From assembly GCA_046328715.1 (NCBI GenBank), contig JAXLWB010000047.1, positions 1 through 64,000 on the forward strand: a stretch of DNA of 64,000 bases, written 5' to 3'. Both the position numbers and the translations under genes were made by a program. This document shows positions 44,710 to 53,712 of the stretch, in pieces. Each line of letters opens with the position of its first letter. The first letter of the stretch is position 1. The notes under the pieces were generated by a model. The model saw only the letters and a program-made list of their open reading frames with translations. It searched no databases and had not been told where the DNA came from. This stretch comes from JAXLWB01 sp046328715 (GTDB lineage: Bacteria; Chloroflexota; Anaerolineae; Caldilineales; Caldilineaceae).

Positions 44710-45934
44710 TCAATCTTTCAAACAAATTGACGAGTTCTTCTGCGACATGGTGCCAACTGTGTAGACGTTCGGCTTCTTCACGGGCGGCTCGACCCATTTG
44801 CTGGCGTTGCGCCGGAGCACGATAGAGGCTCACAATGGCCTCAGCCAAGGCATCTTCGTTGCAGGGTGGAACGATCCAGCCGGTCTCGCCATGACGGATG
44901 ATGTCAGGCTGGCCATTTTCGCCGGATGTCAGCGTCACCAGGCCGGCTGCCTTGTAGTCGAGCATCTTTAGCCCAGTGTACTCGGCCCGCCCGCAGTAGG
45001 GTGATGCACCAATTTCCGCTTGGGCCAACAGTGGAGCAAACTGGTGTGCCTTAAGATAACCAGTCAAGGTCACGATGTCGGCCATCTCGGTTTCGGCAAT
45101 CGTTCGTTCGATTGCCTCTTGCTCTTTGCCCCCGCCAATCACGGTCAGGTGCAGCGGCACTCCTCGCGCTCGAGCTTTGGCCGCTGCCTTGATCAAGATC
45201 GTCAGTCCATGCCAGGGATCAAAGGCTCCAATGTAGACAATTTCGAGCTTGCCGTTGTTCTGCTCGCCCGAGGCTTGATAGCAGCGCAGTTGTTCGCGTG
45301 CTAAGAGATTGACCACTTCGCTGCCGTTTTGAATCGAGGTGACCTTGTCGGGCGCAATGTCCCAACGCTCTATGTGCCGTTTGCGCCAGCCTTCGCCCGT
45401 CGTAATGGCGTGAGCCGCATGGCGCGCTGTCCAACCCATTAGCCATTTGCTGATCGCCAACTGCATGCCTTTAGGCGCTGTCCCCAACATTTCAAACTCG
45501 GTCAAGTGGTCCCCGTTGACCTCCAGCACGAGCGGTACCCGGAGTTGACGTGCGGCCCAGGCTCCTGCATAGCCAAACCAGCCCATCCGCTCATAAAAAA
45601 GCTCCCGATCCCCCAGCGTCTGACGCACCGCTGCGGCGTACCGAGCACTTTCAAAGAGCGCCGCATAGGGTAAGTGAAATTCGTATTGGATGCGCCGCAC
45701 CAAACTTTCGAATAGGCGTAGCGGACCCCGGTCGTGGCGGGGGACGACAACTTGTTGATAATGCACTAGGTCTTTGGTCAACCAAAGCTGATTGTCGAGT
45801 TGAGCCAGCAATTTGACGTCGTGCCCTAACCCGCGTAGCTCGTCGAAGACATGTTTGACATGCAGTGCCGGACCGGAAAGCGATTGCGCTCGAACGTCGG
45901 GCACGCCAGCCTGCAACAGGTAGCCGATCTTCAT
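44690..45934 (-). CDS. GT4-family glycosyltransferase
   Basis: A 414-residue GT-B enzyme. It opens MKIGYLLQAGVPDVRAQSLSG. VPLVLEVNGDHLTEFEML lies in the acceptor domain. LEIVYIGAFDPWHGLTILIKAA and the diverged donor site GASPYCGRAEYTGLKMLDYKAAGLVTLT follow. GWIVPPCNEDALAEAIVSL is typical of the C-terminal helix. It overlaps the next upstream gene by four bases (ATGA). Confidence 0.9.
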   Translation of the reverse strand: MKIGYLLQAGVPDVRAQSLSGPALHVKHVFDELRGLGHDVKLLAQLDNQLWLTKDLVHYQQVVVPRHDRGPLRLFESLVRRIQYEFHLPYAALFESARYAAAVRQTLGDRELFYERMGWFGYAGAWAARQLRVPLVLEVNGDHLTEFEMLGTAPKGMQLAISKWLMGWTARHAAHAITTGEGWRKRHIERWDIAPDKVTSIQNGSEVVNLLAREQLRCYQASGEQNNGKLEIVYIGAFDPWHGLTILIKAAAKARARGVPLHLTVIGGGKEQEAIERTIAETEMADIVTLTGYLKAHQFAPLLAQAEIGASPYCGRAEYTGLKMLDYKAAGLVTLTSGENGQPDIIRHGETGWIVPPCNEDALAEAIVSLYRAPAQRQQMGRAAREEAERLHSWHHVAEELVNLFERLNAYDRK

Positions 45935-46923
45935 CGGCGCGCTCCTACTGCCTCGAGCAAGGTGCGCACCTCGTCTACCGTTTTGCGGATATCAAAGTGC
46001 TCGATCGCCCAAGCGCGCGCTGCCTGCCGTTGTTGGCTCTGCTCGGAAGGGGAAAGCTGACAATAACGAAGAACCTTCTCACTCAACTCAAGCGGTCCGA
46101 CAAAAAGGTTGCTGGCAGGAACAAGCTCCTCAGCTCCATCCCAATGGTGCGAAAAACAGACGCAGCCCGAGGCCATTGCCTCCATCGGCGCGACCTGCAA
46201 CCCTTCGTTATAGCTGTTGGAAATAAAGAGGTCGATCTTGTGATACCAATCCTGCGTCTCCTTGACATTGCCGTAGAGTGTCACCTTGTCTTGTAGGTTG
46301 AACTTGCGCACCAAAAATTGAATCGCTTCCCAATAGTCGAGAAAGCCTTGGTTTGGCCCACCTGCCACATGCAGATGCAGGTCTGGATTGCGTTGTTGCA
46401 ATTCGTAGAAAAGTGTGATCAAATCGTAGACGCGTTTGCGCGGCGTCAAGTGACAGAGGATGCCAATATCGCCCTGGAAAGGCTTGTCGACAAAGGTGAA
46501 GCGCTCCAGCGAGGTGGAGGGACTTACCACGACGCATTTATCTGCCTGTTTGGGAAAACGGCGGACAAACTCGTCCTTTTTGGCCTGTGCCACCAGAATG
46601 ATGCGATCGACCCCATCCCAATTGATGCGATCGACAAATTGATACATCTCATAGCGATGCAATCGAGTGACAATACCACAGCTTTTGGGTAGTTTGCTGG
46701 CTGCCTCCAAGAGATGGCTGGCGAACTCAAAATAGACGACATCGTTGTTCTGCATAAAAGCACGCATGTCACGCTCAAAATAATAGTTGTTGATGCGTGT
46801 ATGGGCCACTCGCAGTTTGGTCGTGCGCCGTTTGAAGAGCGACGTCTGATGGTGGCTGCTTAAGTCTTTATAGATTTCGTGGAAAAAATCCCACGTTTCC
46901 TCAATTGCAATTCCAAGTTTCAT
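45931..46923 (-). CDS. GT4-like glycosyltransferase
   Basis: From the ATG at 46923 it has 330 residues. It opens MKLGIAIEETWDFFHEIYKDL; VVYFEFASHLLEAASKLPKSCGIVTRLHRYEMY is the acceptor-side fold. GDIGILCHLTPRKRVYDLITLF and LFISNSYNEGLQVAPMEAMASGCVCFSHHWDGAEEL form the donor side, with an EX7E pair. The open frame reaches back to 47142, but that part overlaps the asparagine-synthetase-like gene and has no similarity. It lies 22 bases after that gene. Confidence 0.87.
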   Translation of the reverse strand: MKLGIAIEETWDFFHEIYKDLSSHHQTSLFKRRTTKLRVAHTRINNYYFERDMRAFMQNNDVVYFEFASHLLEAASKLPKSCGIVTRLHRYEMYQFVDRINWDGVDRIILVAQAKKDEFVRRFPKQADKCVVVSPSTSLERFTFVDKPFQGDIGILCHLTPRKRVYDLITLFYELQQRNPDLHLHVAGGPNQGFLDYWEAIQFLVRKFNLQDKVTLYGNVKETQDWYHKIDLFISNSYNEGLQVAPMEAMASGCVCFSHHWDGAEELVPASNLFVGPLELSEKVLRYCQLSPSEQSQQRQAARAWAIEHFDIRKTVDEVRTLLEAVGARR

Positions 46924-46945
46924 AATGGGATACAGCTTACTACTT

Positions 46946-48802
46946 TTAATCAATATACAGTCGATGCCATAGTTCCAAACTGAGCAACATGCCGAGCTCT
47001 TTGGCATGTTTGGCACCGGCCTTCTGTTCGCTGACCAACGTGCGGATGACTTCTGGTTTGAGATAGCCACGATCCAAGCTACGCTTGTCGAGCAGTATGC
47101 TTGCAAGCCAGGGGTGCAATTCGTTGCCCATCCAGAGATCATAATCAGCGTAGGGGCGCAAGGGCTTTTCTTTGTTGCTCATCAGGTGATTGTTGATCAA
47201 CAGCCACTTGACTTGATAGACAGTCCGAATCTGTAAATCACGCATGCAGGTCACCAAGGGATAACCGGTCTTATCGAGCGGGATCTTGGCTAGTGGATGA
47301 AAACAGCGGATGATCACATCGCGCAGAATCTTGCGTTCGAAGCGATATCCGGCTGGCAACGTGAGACAAAAGTCGACCAAATCCTTATCGGCGAAGGGCG
47401 TGCGACAGGTGACGTGACTGTTGAGCAACTCGTTGCCAAATTGGGTAAATCGCCGTTGCCGTTGTAGCAGTTCAAAGCGGTTCTGCCAGTCGGACAACAG
47501 AAAGTGCCTCGAACCTTCCATCGCTTCCCGAAAATTGGCTTGATAGCTCTCCTGTGTTTGCTGCCAAAAGTGATCGGTAAAGAGTGTGCTGAGTTCCTTC
47601 TGGCGAAAGCTGGCTCGGATATCCTGATAGAGCAGTTTGGCAGAATCGTCGTCGCTATAATGGGCTACCCAATCTTCTGTGGCATCGGGGCTGATGATCG
47701 AATCTAAAATATAGCCGGTATAGATGATCTTGACCTGTTCGGCTTGTTGTTTGACGTTGGCGAGTGCATGCATGTGAACTGCACTCTCCATGCCATCAGT
47801 TAGCCTGACGCCTAGTTCGATATTCTCTATCAGGTAAGAGGGATTGAGCGTGAAGATCTGATGGGGAACAGTCGTGGTGCCTGTAAGCTCCTTGGCAATC
47901 CGCACATCATCACAGCCGGGAATCCCAAAGGTGTAGGCCTGAATCGCATATTGTTTGCGATGTTCATTGAGTAAGCCCAGCGCAACACGTGAATCAAAGC
48001 CACCACTCAAATTCAGCCCAACCGTTCCCTTTTCTGGTAACTGACGCTGAAGCCCCTGGCGCAGGTAGAAAATAAAACGATTGAGCAAGGCAGGGTAATC
48101 GCCTAATTCACTGGATTCGCTAAAACGTAACTGCCAATAGCTGCGTTGGCGCAGTTCACCAGCTCGCCAGGTGAGTATCGTGGCGGGTGGCAACAGCGAA
48201 ATCTGGTCTACTATCGTATGGTGGTTGAGCATGTACTCGTAGGTCAACAATTCGGCAACCGCCGTTTTGTTGACGCTACGCGGTAGCGTCGGGTCGGCCA
48301 AGATCGGCGCAACATTGGAGCCGAAGAGTAGCTTTCCCTGATGCTGCGCATAGTAAAGCGGCCGCACCCCGAGTCGCCCATTGGCCAGACACAATTCATG
48401 CCGTTTCTGGTCGTAGATCGCAACGGCAAAGCTCCCATTCAACTCAGCCGCAAACTCCTCGCCCACCATGTCGTAGAGGTGGAGGATGAATTCAGCGCTG
48501 GCGTTATAGCCTTGTGTATACTTGAACTGATGGCCCTGTTCCTCTAACTCCTGCTTGCGTGTCTGATAGTCGAAGATTTCACCCGCCAACACCACGCAGC
48601 GGCTGCGATCCGCGTTCCAGAGGATCTGTGCATCCGCCTCGGTAAGTTGGATGTGTTTGCTAATAACCAGACCGAAGTCGTGCCCTTGACAGGAATCGCA
48701 GCGATAGACACGATCAAAGGCCAACGCCTCTCCCATCTTCGTGAGCAGCGACGGCGAAACTTCCTGATTTTGAGACGTGACAACTCCTGCGAAGCGAGTC
48801 AT
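46946..48802 (-). CDS. Asparagine-synthetase-like protein lacking the glutaminase cysteine, paralogue A
   Basis: A 618-residue AsnB-family protein. The N-terminal Ntn fold is recognisable, but the start is MTRFAGVV, so the Cys2 nucleophile of AsnB (MCGI) is missing and glutamine hydrolysis is unlikely. The synthetase domain keeps the pyrophosphate loop LSGGFDSR at 265-272 and a long, well-conserved C-terminal part (TPFADKDLVDFCLTLP). It probably adenylates a carboxylate and amidates it with ammonia or an amine, for example on a uronic acid or peptide (inference). It shares exact length and the end LLSLELWHR with the paralogue at 48959. A 129-nt repeat separates them. Confidence 0.87.
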   Translation of the reverse strand: MTRFAGVVTSQNQEVSPSLLTKMGEALAFDRVYRCDSCQGHDFGLVISKHIQLTEADAQILWNADRSRCVVLAGEIFDYQTRKQELEEQGHQFKYTQGYNASAEFILHLYDMVGEEFAAELNGSFAVAIYDQKRHELCLANGRLGVRPLYYAQHQGKLLFGSNVAPILADPTLPRSVNKTAVAELLTYEYMLNHHTIVDQISLLPPATILTWRAGELRQRSYWQLRFSESSELGDYPALLNRFIFYLRQGLQRQLPEKGTVGLNLSGGFDSRVALGLLNEHRKQYAIQAYTFGIPGCDDVRIAKELTGTTTVPHQIFTLNPSYLIENIELGVRLTDGMESAVHMHALANVKQQAEQVKIIYTGYILDSIISPDATEDWVAHYSDDDSAKLLYQDIRASFRQKELSTLFTDHFWQQTQESYQANFREAMEGSRHFLLSDWQNRFELLQRQRRFTQFGNELLNSHVTCRTPFADKDLVDFCLTLPAGYRFERKILRDVIIRCFHPLAKIPLDKTGYPLVTCMRDLQIRTVYQVKWLLINNHLMSNKEKPLRPYADYDLWMGNELHPWLASILLDKRSLDRGYLKPEVIRTLVSEQKAGAKHAKELGMLLSLELWHRLYID

Positions 48803-48824
48803 GAAAGCAATGTTCCTATGTGGA

Positions 48825-48953
48825 CCCCACCCTAACCATCCCCAAAACGGGGAGGCGATAGTCGTAGCAAGGACAATGAACTATGGATATAAGATAGTTC
48901 GTTGTCCTTCCCGTGATTGTTCCCTCCCTTATCAGGTGAGGGTTAGGGTGGGG
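48825..48953. repeat. 129-nt two-tier palindromic repeat, copy 1
   Basis: Outer arms ccccaccctaaccatcccc and ggtgagggttagggtgggg enclose an inner 16-bp inverted repeat (aaggacaatgaactat / atagttcgttgtcctt). The right part cccgtgattgttccctccc is identical in copy 2 at 56496. The element ends 5 bases before the stop of the downstream-lying AsnB-like gene (48959), on its transcript. Confidence 0.85.
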
Positions 48954-48958
48954 TATTC

Positions 48959-50815
48959 TTAATCAATAAACATGCGATGCCAAAGTTCCAAACTGAGCAG
49001 CAAACCGATTTCTCGAGCGTTGTTTTTGCCTGCCATGTGGCTGGTCACGAGCTGCTTTTGCACCTCTGGACGAATATAGCCACGTTTGAGTGCCGAAGGA
49101 GAAAGCAGCGTCTCTTCTACCCAAGGGCGCAAGGGACCACGCATCCACTGATCATAATTGTGCATCGGATGCAGTTTTCGTTCTTTGAGATGGGCAAGGC
49201 CGACGATGTGTCCCGTATGCCAGCGGACCTGCTGTTTGAGTCGCTCCACATAGTCGCGTAGACACTCGACTAGGGGCAGGCCAGTCTTGTCCCAGGGCAC
49301 TTTGGCCAAAGAGTGAAAACTTTGACCAATGGTGGCACGGATCAAAATGCGGTTGATGCGTAAGCCCGGTGGAATCTGCAAACAGAATTCGACAAAATCT
49401 TTGTCACAGAATGGGTTGCGGCAGAGCAACTGATTGCGCACGAGATCGTTGCCGTAGCGTGTATTGCGGCGACCGTTGTAAAGCATTTCAAAATGGTTGA
49501 CCGCATTCATGACCGTCGTGGCTCGATGCTCCTCGATACATTGGTCCACTTCGGCGTCGTAATGTGCGCCGACTTGCTGGTAAAACTTTGTATCGAGAAT
49601 GTCCTGTGCTTTTTCTCCCGCAAAGACATAACCCATACGATCCGTGGCGATGTGGCGCACTGTTTTCAGGTTATAGGGAATAATCCAGTCCATCTGCGCA
49701 TCAGTCGAAAGCACCGTGTCGCCGAGATAGCCAGTGTAGATCATATCTACTAACTGCGACTGTTCAGGCAGTAGGGTCATGGCGTGAAAATGGACACAGT
49801 TACTCATGCCATCGGTTAGGCGCAGGGCTTTGTCGATGATGCTAAAGAGAAAGCCAGCATTAAACTCGCGCGAACGATGGTCAGTACCTGCAATACGCGC
49901 CAGCTCGGCGGCCAACATGACATCATCGCTGTCTGGCAAGCCAAAGGTAAAGGAATGGATCCGTTGTGGCGGCAGGATTGTCCCGACCAATCCTAGCACT
50001 GTGCGTGAATCTAGTCCACCGCTTAGGTTGACCCCTACCCGCTCTGTACCGGGTGCCTGACGTTTGATCGATTGTTTGAGTAGGAAATCAAACTGTTCAA
50101 AGTACTCCTGGCGCGGGCGCAGCGAATATTCGTCGGCAAAACGGAGGTGCCAATAGTTTTGAATGCAAAGCTGCCCATCGCGTACTTTTAGAATCGAACC
50201 AGGCGGAATAAGGCGCACATCTTGTAAGAATGAGCGGTCACGGATCACCATCTCCCAAAAGATGAATTCCGTAATCGCCAGTTCATCGACACGGCGGGGT
50301 AGGGTTGGGTCAGCAAGCAAGACATTGGCTAGGCTGGCAAAGGAGACCCGACTGTTATATTGCGCGTAGTAAAGAAGATGTTGGCCGAGGAAGTCGTTGA
50401 AGAGCAGCAGTTCGCTCTCGTCCGCTTTCCAAATGGCGATCAAAAATGCTCCATTTAGCTCACGTACAAAACCCTCGCCGAAGGTTTCGTAGAGTTGTAA
50501 GAGCAGTTGTGCCTGCGAGAGGTTAGTGGCGTGGATTCCCTGCTGTGTTAATTTCTGGACTAAGCGTTGTATATCAAAGATCTCGCCATACCAGAGCAGA
50601 CAGCAACTATGATCGGCGTTCCAAACCGGCTGCGCTTCTGCGTTCATCAGCGGGATGTGCACACTACCCAGGCCGATTCCCTCAGCAGCATAAAGTTCAC
50701 ACTGTTGGAATTTTTCCAACTGCATGGCACAAGCCATTTTCTGTAACAGCGCTTGGCTTGCTTCGGGCGATGCGCTGTGTGCTGCCCGATCGACAAATCC
50801 GAATAGACCGGGCAT
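48959..50815 (-). CDS. Asparagine-synthetase-like protein lacking the glutaminase cysteine, paralogue B
   Basis: A 618-residue AsnB-family protein that opens MPGLFGFVDRA; again there is no cysteine at position 2. The pyrophosphate loop LSGGLDSR is at 264-271. NPFCDKDFVEFCLQIPPGLRINR and the final LLLSLELWHRMFID match the paralogue. The glutaminase fold is present (LNGAFLIAIWKADESELLLFNDFLG) but is presumably structural. The gene follows the GT2/helical gene by 2 bases. Two such proteins side by side may form a heteromer or serve two carboxylates. Confidence 0.87.
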   Translation of the reverse strand: MPGLFGFVDRAAHSASPEASQALLQKMACAMQLEKFQQCELYAAEGIGLGSVHIPLMNAEAQPVWNADHSCCLLWYGEIFDIQRLVQKLTQQGIHATNLSQAQLLLQLYETFGEGFVRELNGAFLIAIWKADESELLLFNDFLGQHLLYYAQYNSRVSFASLANVLLADPTLPRRVDELAITEFIFWEMVIRDRSFLQDVRLIPPGSILKVRDGQLCIQNYWHLRFADEYSLRPRQEYFEQFDFLLKQSIKRQAPGTERVGVNLSGGLDSRTVLGLVGTILPPQRIHSFTFGLPDSDDVMLAAELARIAGTDHRSREFNAGFLFSIIDKALRLTDGMSNCVHFHAMTLLPEQSQLVDMIYTGYLGDTVLSTDAQMDWIIPYNLKTVRHIATDRMGYVFAGEKAQDILDTKFYQQVGAHYDAEVDQCIEEHRATTVMNAVNHFEMLYNGRRNTRYGNDLVRNQLLCRNPFCDKDFVEFCLQIPPGLRINRILIRATIGQSFHSLAKVPWDKTGLPLVECLRDYVERLKQQVRWHTGHIVGLAHLKERKLHPMHNYDQWMRGPLRPWVEETLLSPSALKRGYIRPEVQKQLVTSHMAGKNNAREIGLLLSLELWHRMFID

Positions 50816-50817
50816 GG

Positions 50818-52236
50818 TTACTCTCCCACGACCTGCATGTATTTGGCCTCAAAGGGTGGGCGAATACCAACGATCGAACGCAACAACATTGCCATCACAC
50901 CACGATTGGCCAAGTAGCGCGGCTGGTTGACAATGGCATCGAGGGTCATGCGTCGTGCTACTTTCATCTGACCGTTGTGCAGCGACTTAAAACCACGATT
51001 GACGTAGTAGATGCTGCGCAATTGGCGGGTGATCTTGGGACCGAAAACGGTAAATGCACTTTGAATCAACTGCCAAACTTCCTGTGCTCGTTCCGCACCA
51101 AATTCGAATTCGTAATTGAAAAGGTCATCGGCGATCTTGCGCAGAAATGCCTCGTCTATCTCTGGCTGCCAGCGCAATGCTTCCTGCCAGTGGCGACGAC
51201 CTTCCTCCGGACGATTCCACATCAGCGCCCGGATGCCTTTGAGCATGGCACCCCGTCCAGCCGCCCAGTTGAACTCTTCCTTCAAGGAGGCATACTCGGG
51301 CGGCATCCGGTCAAAGTAGAGTTTGAGCAGGTCGACATGGTCAAAATTGTCGTCGCACGAAGCGCTCCAGGCAAAATATTGGGCCATTTCGCTTGGGCGG
51401 CCCTGTAGAATGGTTGGTTCGTGGCGCAACGCGTTGCGTAGATAGAAATGCCCCAACTCAGTTTCATTTTGCAGCAGCGCCAAATCACCCCAGACAATAT
51501 AGTTCAGTCGATAGGCGTGGTCACGCAGGCTGCGGATTGCGTTCGGGCAGTGGGGATCGGCAAAGATTCGTTCGAGCACCTGAAGTGCCGCCTCCAGTCG
51601 AGCGGCAATACGCAATGGGCGCGCCGTGTGCAGGCGACGGTAGTTGAGCGTCTTGTTGACACTGGCGAACTTGCAGCCAGCCAATGCCAGCTTGCAGTTA
51701 ATGTCGAGATCCTCACTATAGTTGCGCAAGCTGCCATCAAAGCCACCGACCTTGTCGTACCATTCTCGGCGCAACACCATGTCGCTGGGAGAAAACGGAA
51801 AGCCTAACACAAGGTCGCGCAACTCGACTGTCATACGCGGCCGCACCAGGCCATTGATGGTTTCACCTGAATAGTAGAGTTCAAAGCGTGGGTTGTAGGT
51901 GACACCGATCTCTGGGTGCTTTTGCAGATAGCGGACGTGGTATTGCAGCTTTTCGGGATGAAAATAATCATCACAGTCGAGCAAGAAGATCAGCTCGCCA
52001 CTGGATCCACGAATGCCTGTGTTGCGTGTGGCCGGCAGCCCTTGATTCTGCTCATGTTTGATGTAAATGACTCGCGGATCGTTGTAACGCTTCACAACCT
52101 CTTCCGTATGATCGGGCGAGCAATCGTTGACCACGACACATTCAAGGTCTGTGTAGGTTTGTTGCAACACGCTCTCGATCGCTTGGCCCAGGTATTCGGC
52201 CTGTTTGAAGGCTGGGATGATGACGCTACACTTCAT
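50818..52236 (-). CDS. GT2-family glycosyltransferase with long helical C-terminal domain
   Basis: A 472-residue protein. The GT-A part (about 1-225) has CSVIIPAFKQAEYLGQAIESVL, ECVVVNDCSPDHTEEVV, LPATRNTGIRGSSGELIFLLDCDDYF and the catalytic region SDMVLRREWYDKVGGFDGSLRNYSEDLDINCKL. Residues 230-472 are mostly helical and TPR-like (FYLRNALRHEP, GRRHWQEALRWQP), a design shared with the protein at 43483. It is cotranscribed with the AsnB-like gene and may act with it. Confidence 0.88.
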   Translation of the reverse strand: MKCSVIIPAFKQAEYLGQAIESVLQQTYTDLECVVVNDCSPDHTEEVVKRYNDPRVIYIKHEQNQGLPATRNTGIRGSSGELIFLLDCDDYFHPEKLQYHVRYLQKHPEIGVTYNPRFELYYSGETINGLVRPRMTVELRDLVLGFPFSPSDMVLRREWYDKVGGFDGSLRNYSEDLDINCKLALAGCKFASVNKTLNYRRLHTARPLRIAARLEAALQVLERIFADPHCPNAIRSLRDHAYRLNYIVWGDLALLQNETELGHFYLRNALRHEPTILQGRPSEMAQYFAWSASCDDNFDHVDLLKLYFDRMPPEYASLKEEFNWAAGRGAMLKGIRALMWNRPEEGRRHWQEALRWQPEIDEAFLRKIADDLFNYEFEFGAERAQEVWQLIQSAFTVFGPKITRQLRSIYYVNRGFKSLHNGQMKVARRMTLDAIVNQPRYLANRGVMAMLLRSIVGIRPPFEAKYMQVVGE

Positions 52237-52293
52237 ATCTTTTTATAGTTGAATAGTAAATCTCTAAGTGATTCCGATATACAGCGTAAGGCC

Positions 52294-53568
52294 CTACTTG
52301 ACCATTTCCAATTCGCGCACAACTCCGTTGCTCTTCACATTACCAGTCTTGTTGATGGTAATTTTGGCACGCAAATCGGTCAACCCTTGTGCTCCTTCGG
52401 GGCTCTGTACCCAAAAGCCCATCGCTCGTTCCATGCGGTCAAAATAGTGGCTAAAATCGGTGGCAGCGATGTCTACTCCCAAGTCATACTCGCCATCAAG
52501 CAAGGGCATCTCTAGTTCATACTCAATGCAGGCATATTCGCCAGCTTCGAAATCGGGTGTCTCCATGTTGCGCCAACGGGTAGTTGTGTCATACACCATG
52601 CGTCCATCGACGGTGCGAATGGTAAACGAGAAAATGGGTGCCTTGGCCGCTTTGTGAAAGAGCGCTTCGACCTTGACATAGGCCGGCTCCCCTGTACGCA
52701 ACACCGTAGTTGGCTCTTTGGCGGCGTTGTAGAGCGTTACCTTCATGATTTCCGCATCGAAGGTCATCACCCGTTCAGAGAGTCCACCTTCTGCAGGAAC
52801 GACTTTGGCTGTGGTTTCGCGTGCTGCCTGGCGCACTGCATCGGAATAGGCGATCACGGCTTCGGCTGCGCTACCCTGGAAGATGTTGTTGCCCCGATAC
52901 ATCACCAAGCCCCGGTCACAGACTCGGCGTACGACATCCATATTATGCGAAACGAAGATCAACGAGGTGCCTCGGCTGCGCCGCAATTCGTCCATGCGGG
53001 CGTAACACTTCTGCTGGAAGGCATAATCGCCCACCGCCAGCACTTCGTCTACGATCAGGACGTCCGGATCTATGTGGGCGGCAATCGCAAAACCCAGGCG
53101 GGCGTACATGCCCGAGGAGTAGCGTTTGACTGGCGTATCAAGAAACTTGCTGATCCCCGAAAACTCGACAATGTCGTCAAAGCGCTGGGTAATCTCATGT
53201 CGCTTCATCCCCAGAATCGTGCCGTTGAGATAAACGTTCTCACGCCCACTCAGGTCAGGATGAAAGCCTGCACCCAACTCGATCAAGGCAGAATAGCGAC
53301 CATTGACCTTAATGTGCCCCGTCGTAGGATGGGTTACCCCGGAGAGCAACTTGAGGATGGTCGTCTTGCCTGCGCCATTGGGACCGATGATACCAATCGA
53401 CTCTCCCGGTTCCAGCGCAAAGGAGACATCGTTCACGGCTAGGTGAAAGCTTTCGGGATGCTTGTTGTTGGAGAGACTGAGCGCCTCGCGGATGCTGGGC
53501 AACCATTGTCCGATCCGGTATTTTTTGGTTACGTTTTGAAATTCAATTGCTGGTGCCATGATATTCAT
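52294..53568 (-). CDS. wzt: ABC transporter ATP-binding protein, polysaccharide export (Wzt-like)
   Basis: A 424-residue ATPase of the Wzm/Wzt exporter. Walker A is IGPNGAGKTT at 61-70, the signature YSSGMYARLGFA is at about 150-161, Walker B DVLIVDEVLAVGD at 169-181, and the H-loop VSHNMD follows. Residues from about 265 form a Wzt-type C-terminal beta domain (PTTVLRTGEPAYVKVEALF ... GEYDLGVDIAATDF), which in Wzt proteins binds the modified end of the finished polymer. Its presence implies a substrate-specific end cap. The permease gene lies upstream, across a 14-bp inverted repeat. Confidence 0.93.
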   Translation of the reverse strand: MNIMAPAIEFQNVTKKYRIGQWLPSIREALSLSNNKHPESFHLAVNDVSFALEPGESIGIIGPNGAGKTTILKLLSGVTHPTTGHIKVNGRYSALIELGAGFHPDLSGRENVYLNGTILGMKRHEITQRFDDIVEFSGISKFLDTPVKRYSSGMYARLGFAIAAHIDPDVLIVDEVLAVGDYAFQQKCYARMDELRRSRGTSLIFVSHNMDVVRRVCDRGLVMYRGNNIFQGSAAEAVIAYSDAVRQAARETTAKVVPAEGGLSERVMTFDAEIMKVTLYNAAKEPTTVLRTGEPAYVKVEALFHKAAKAPIFSFTIRTVDGRMVYDTTTRWRNMETPDFEAGEYACIEYELEMPLLDGEYDLGVDIAATDFSHYFDRMERAMGFWVQSPEGAQGLTDLRAKITINKTGNVKSNGVVRELEMVK

Positions 53569-53578
53569 TAGCTAAAAC

Positions 53579-53652
53579 TTGACCGGCATTTTTCTATCAT
53601 GCATGCCGACAAGTGGTTGATCCGAGTTCCTGAACCGTAAAATGCCGGTCAA
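53579..53652. repeat. 14-bp perfect inverted repeat between wzm and wzt
   Basis: ttgaccggcatttt at 53579-53592 is exactly inverted as aaaatgccggtcaa at 53639-53652, with a 46-base spacer. It lies in the 144-base gap, close to the wzt start, and may form an RNA stem that limits expression of wzt relative to wzm, or be a mobile repeat. Confidence 0.6.
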
Positions 53653-53712
53653 ATTGGTGCAATCAGTATAAACGGTTAAGGTTGTAACAGAATTGTCAAT
53701 TTGCTAACGATA

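Noticed and set aside
46924..47142. N-terminal extension of the GT4-like gene at 45931
   Set aside because: It overlaps the end of the AsnB-like gene and lacks similarity; the ATG at 46923 gives a normal GT4 opening.
46946..50815. Lasso-peptide biosynthesis as explanation for the Cys-less AsnB proteins
   Set aside because: No precursor peptide, McjB-type protease or RRE protein was seen nearby; the neighbours are glycosyltransferases.
50545..51408. 287-codon plus-strand ORF across the AsnB-like/GT2 junction
   Set aside because: It is antisense to two well-supported genes and its translation shows no family motif.
52654..53442. 262-codon plus-strand ORF opposite wzt
   Set aside because: It is antisense to a clear ABC ATPase gene, has no ribosome-binding site or recognisable domain, and reflects codon bias of the true gene.
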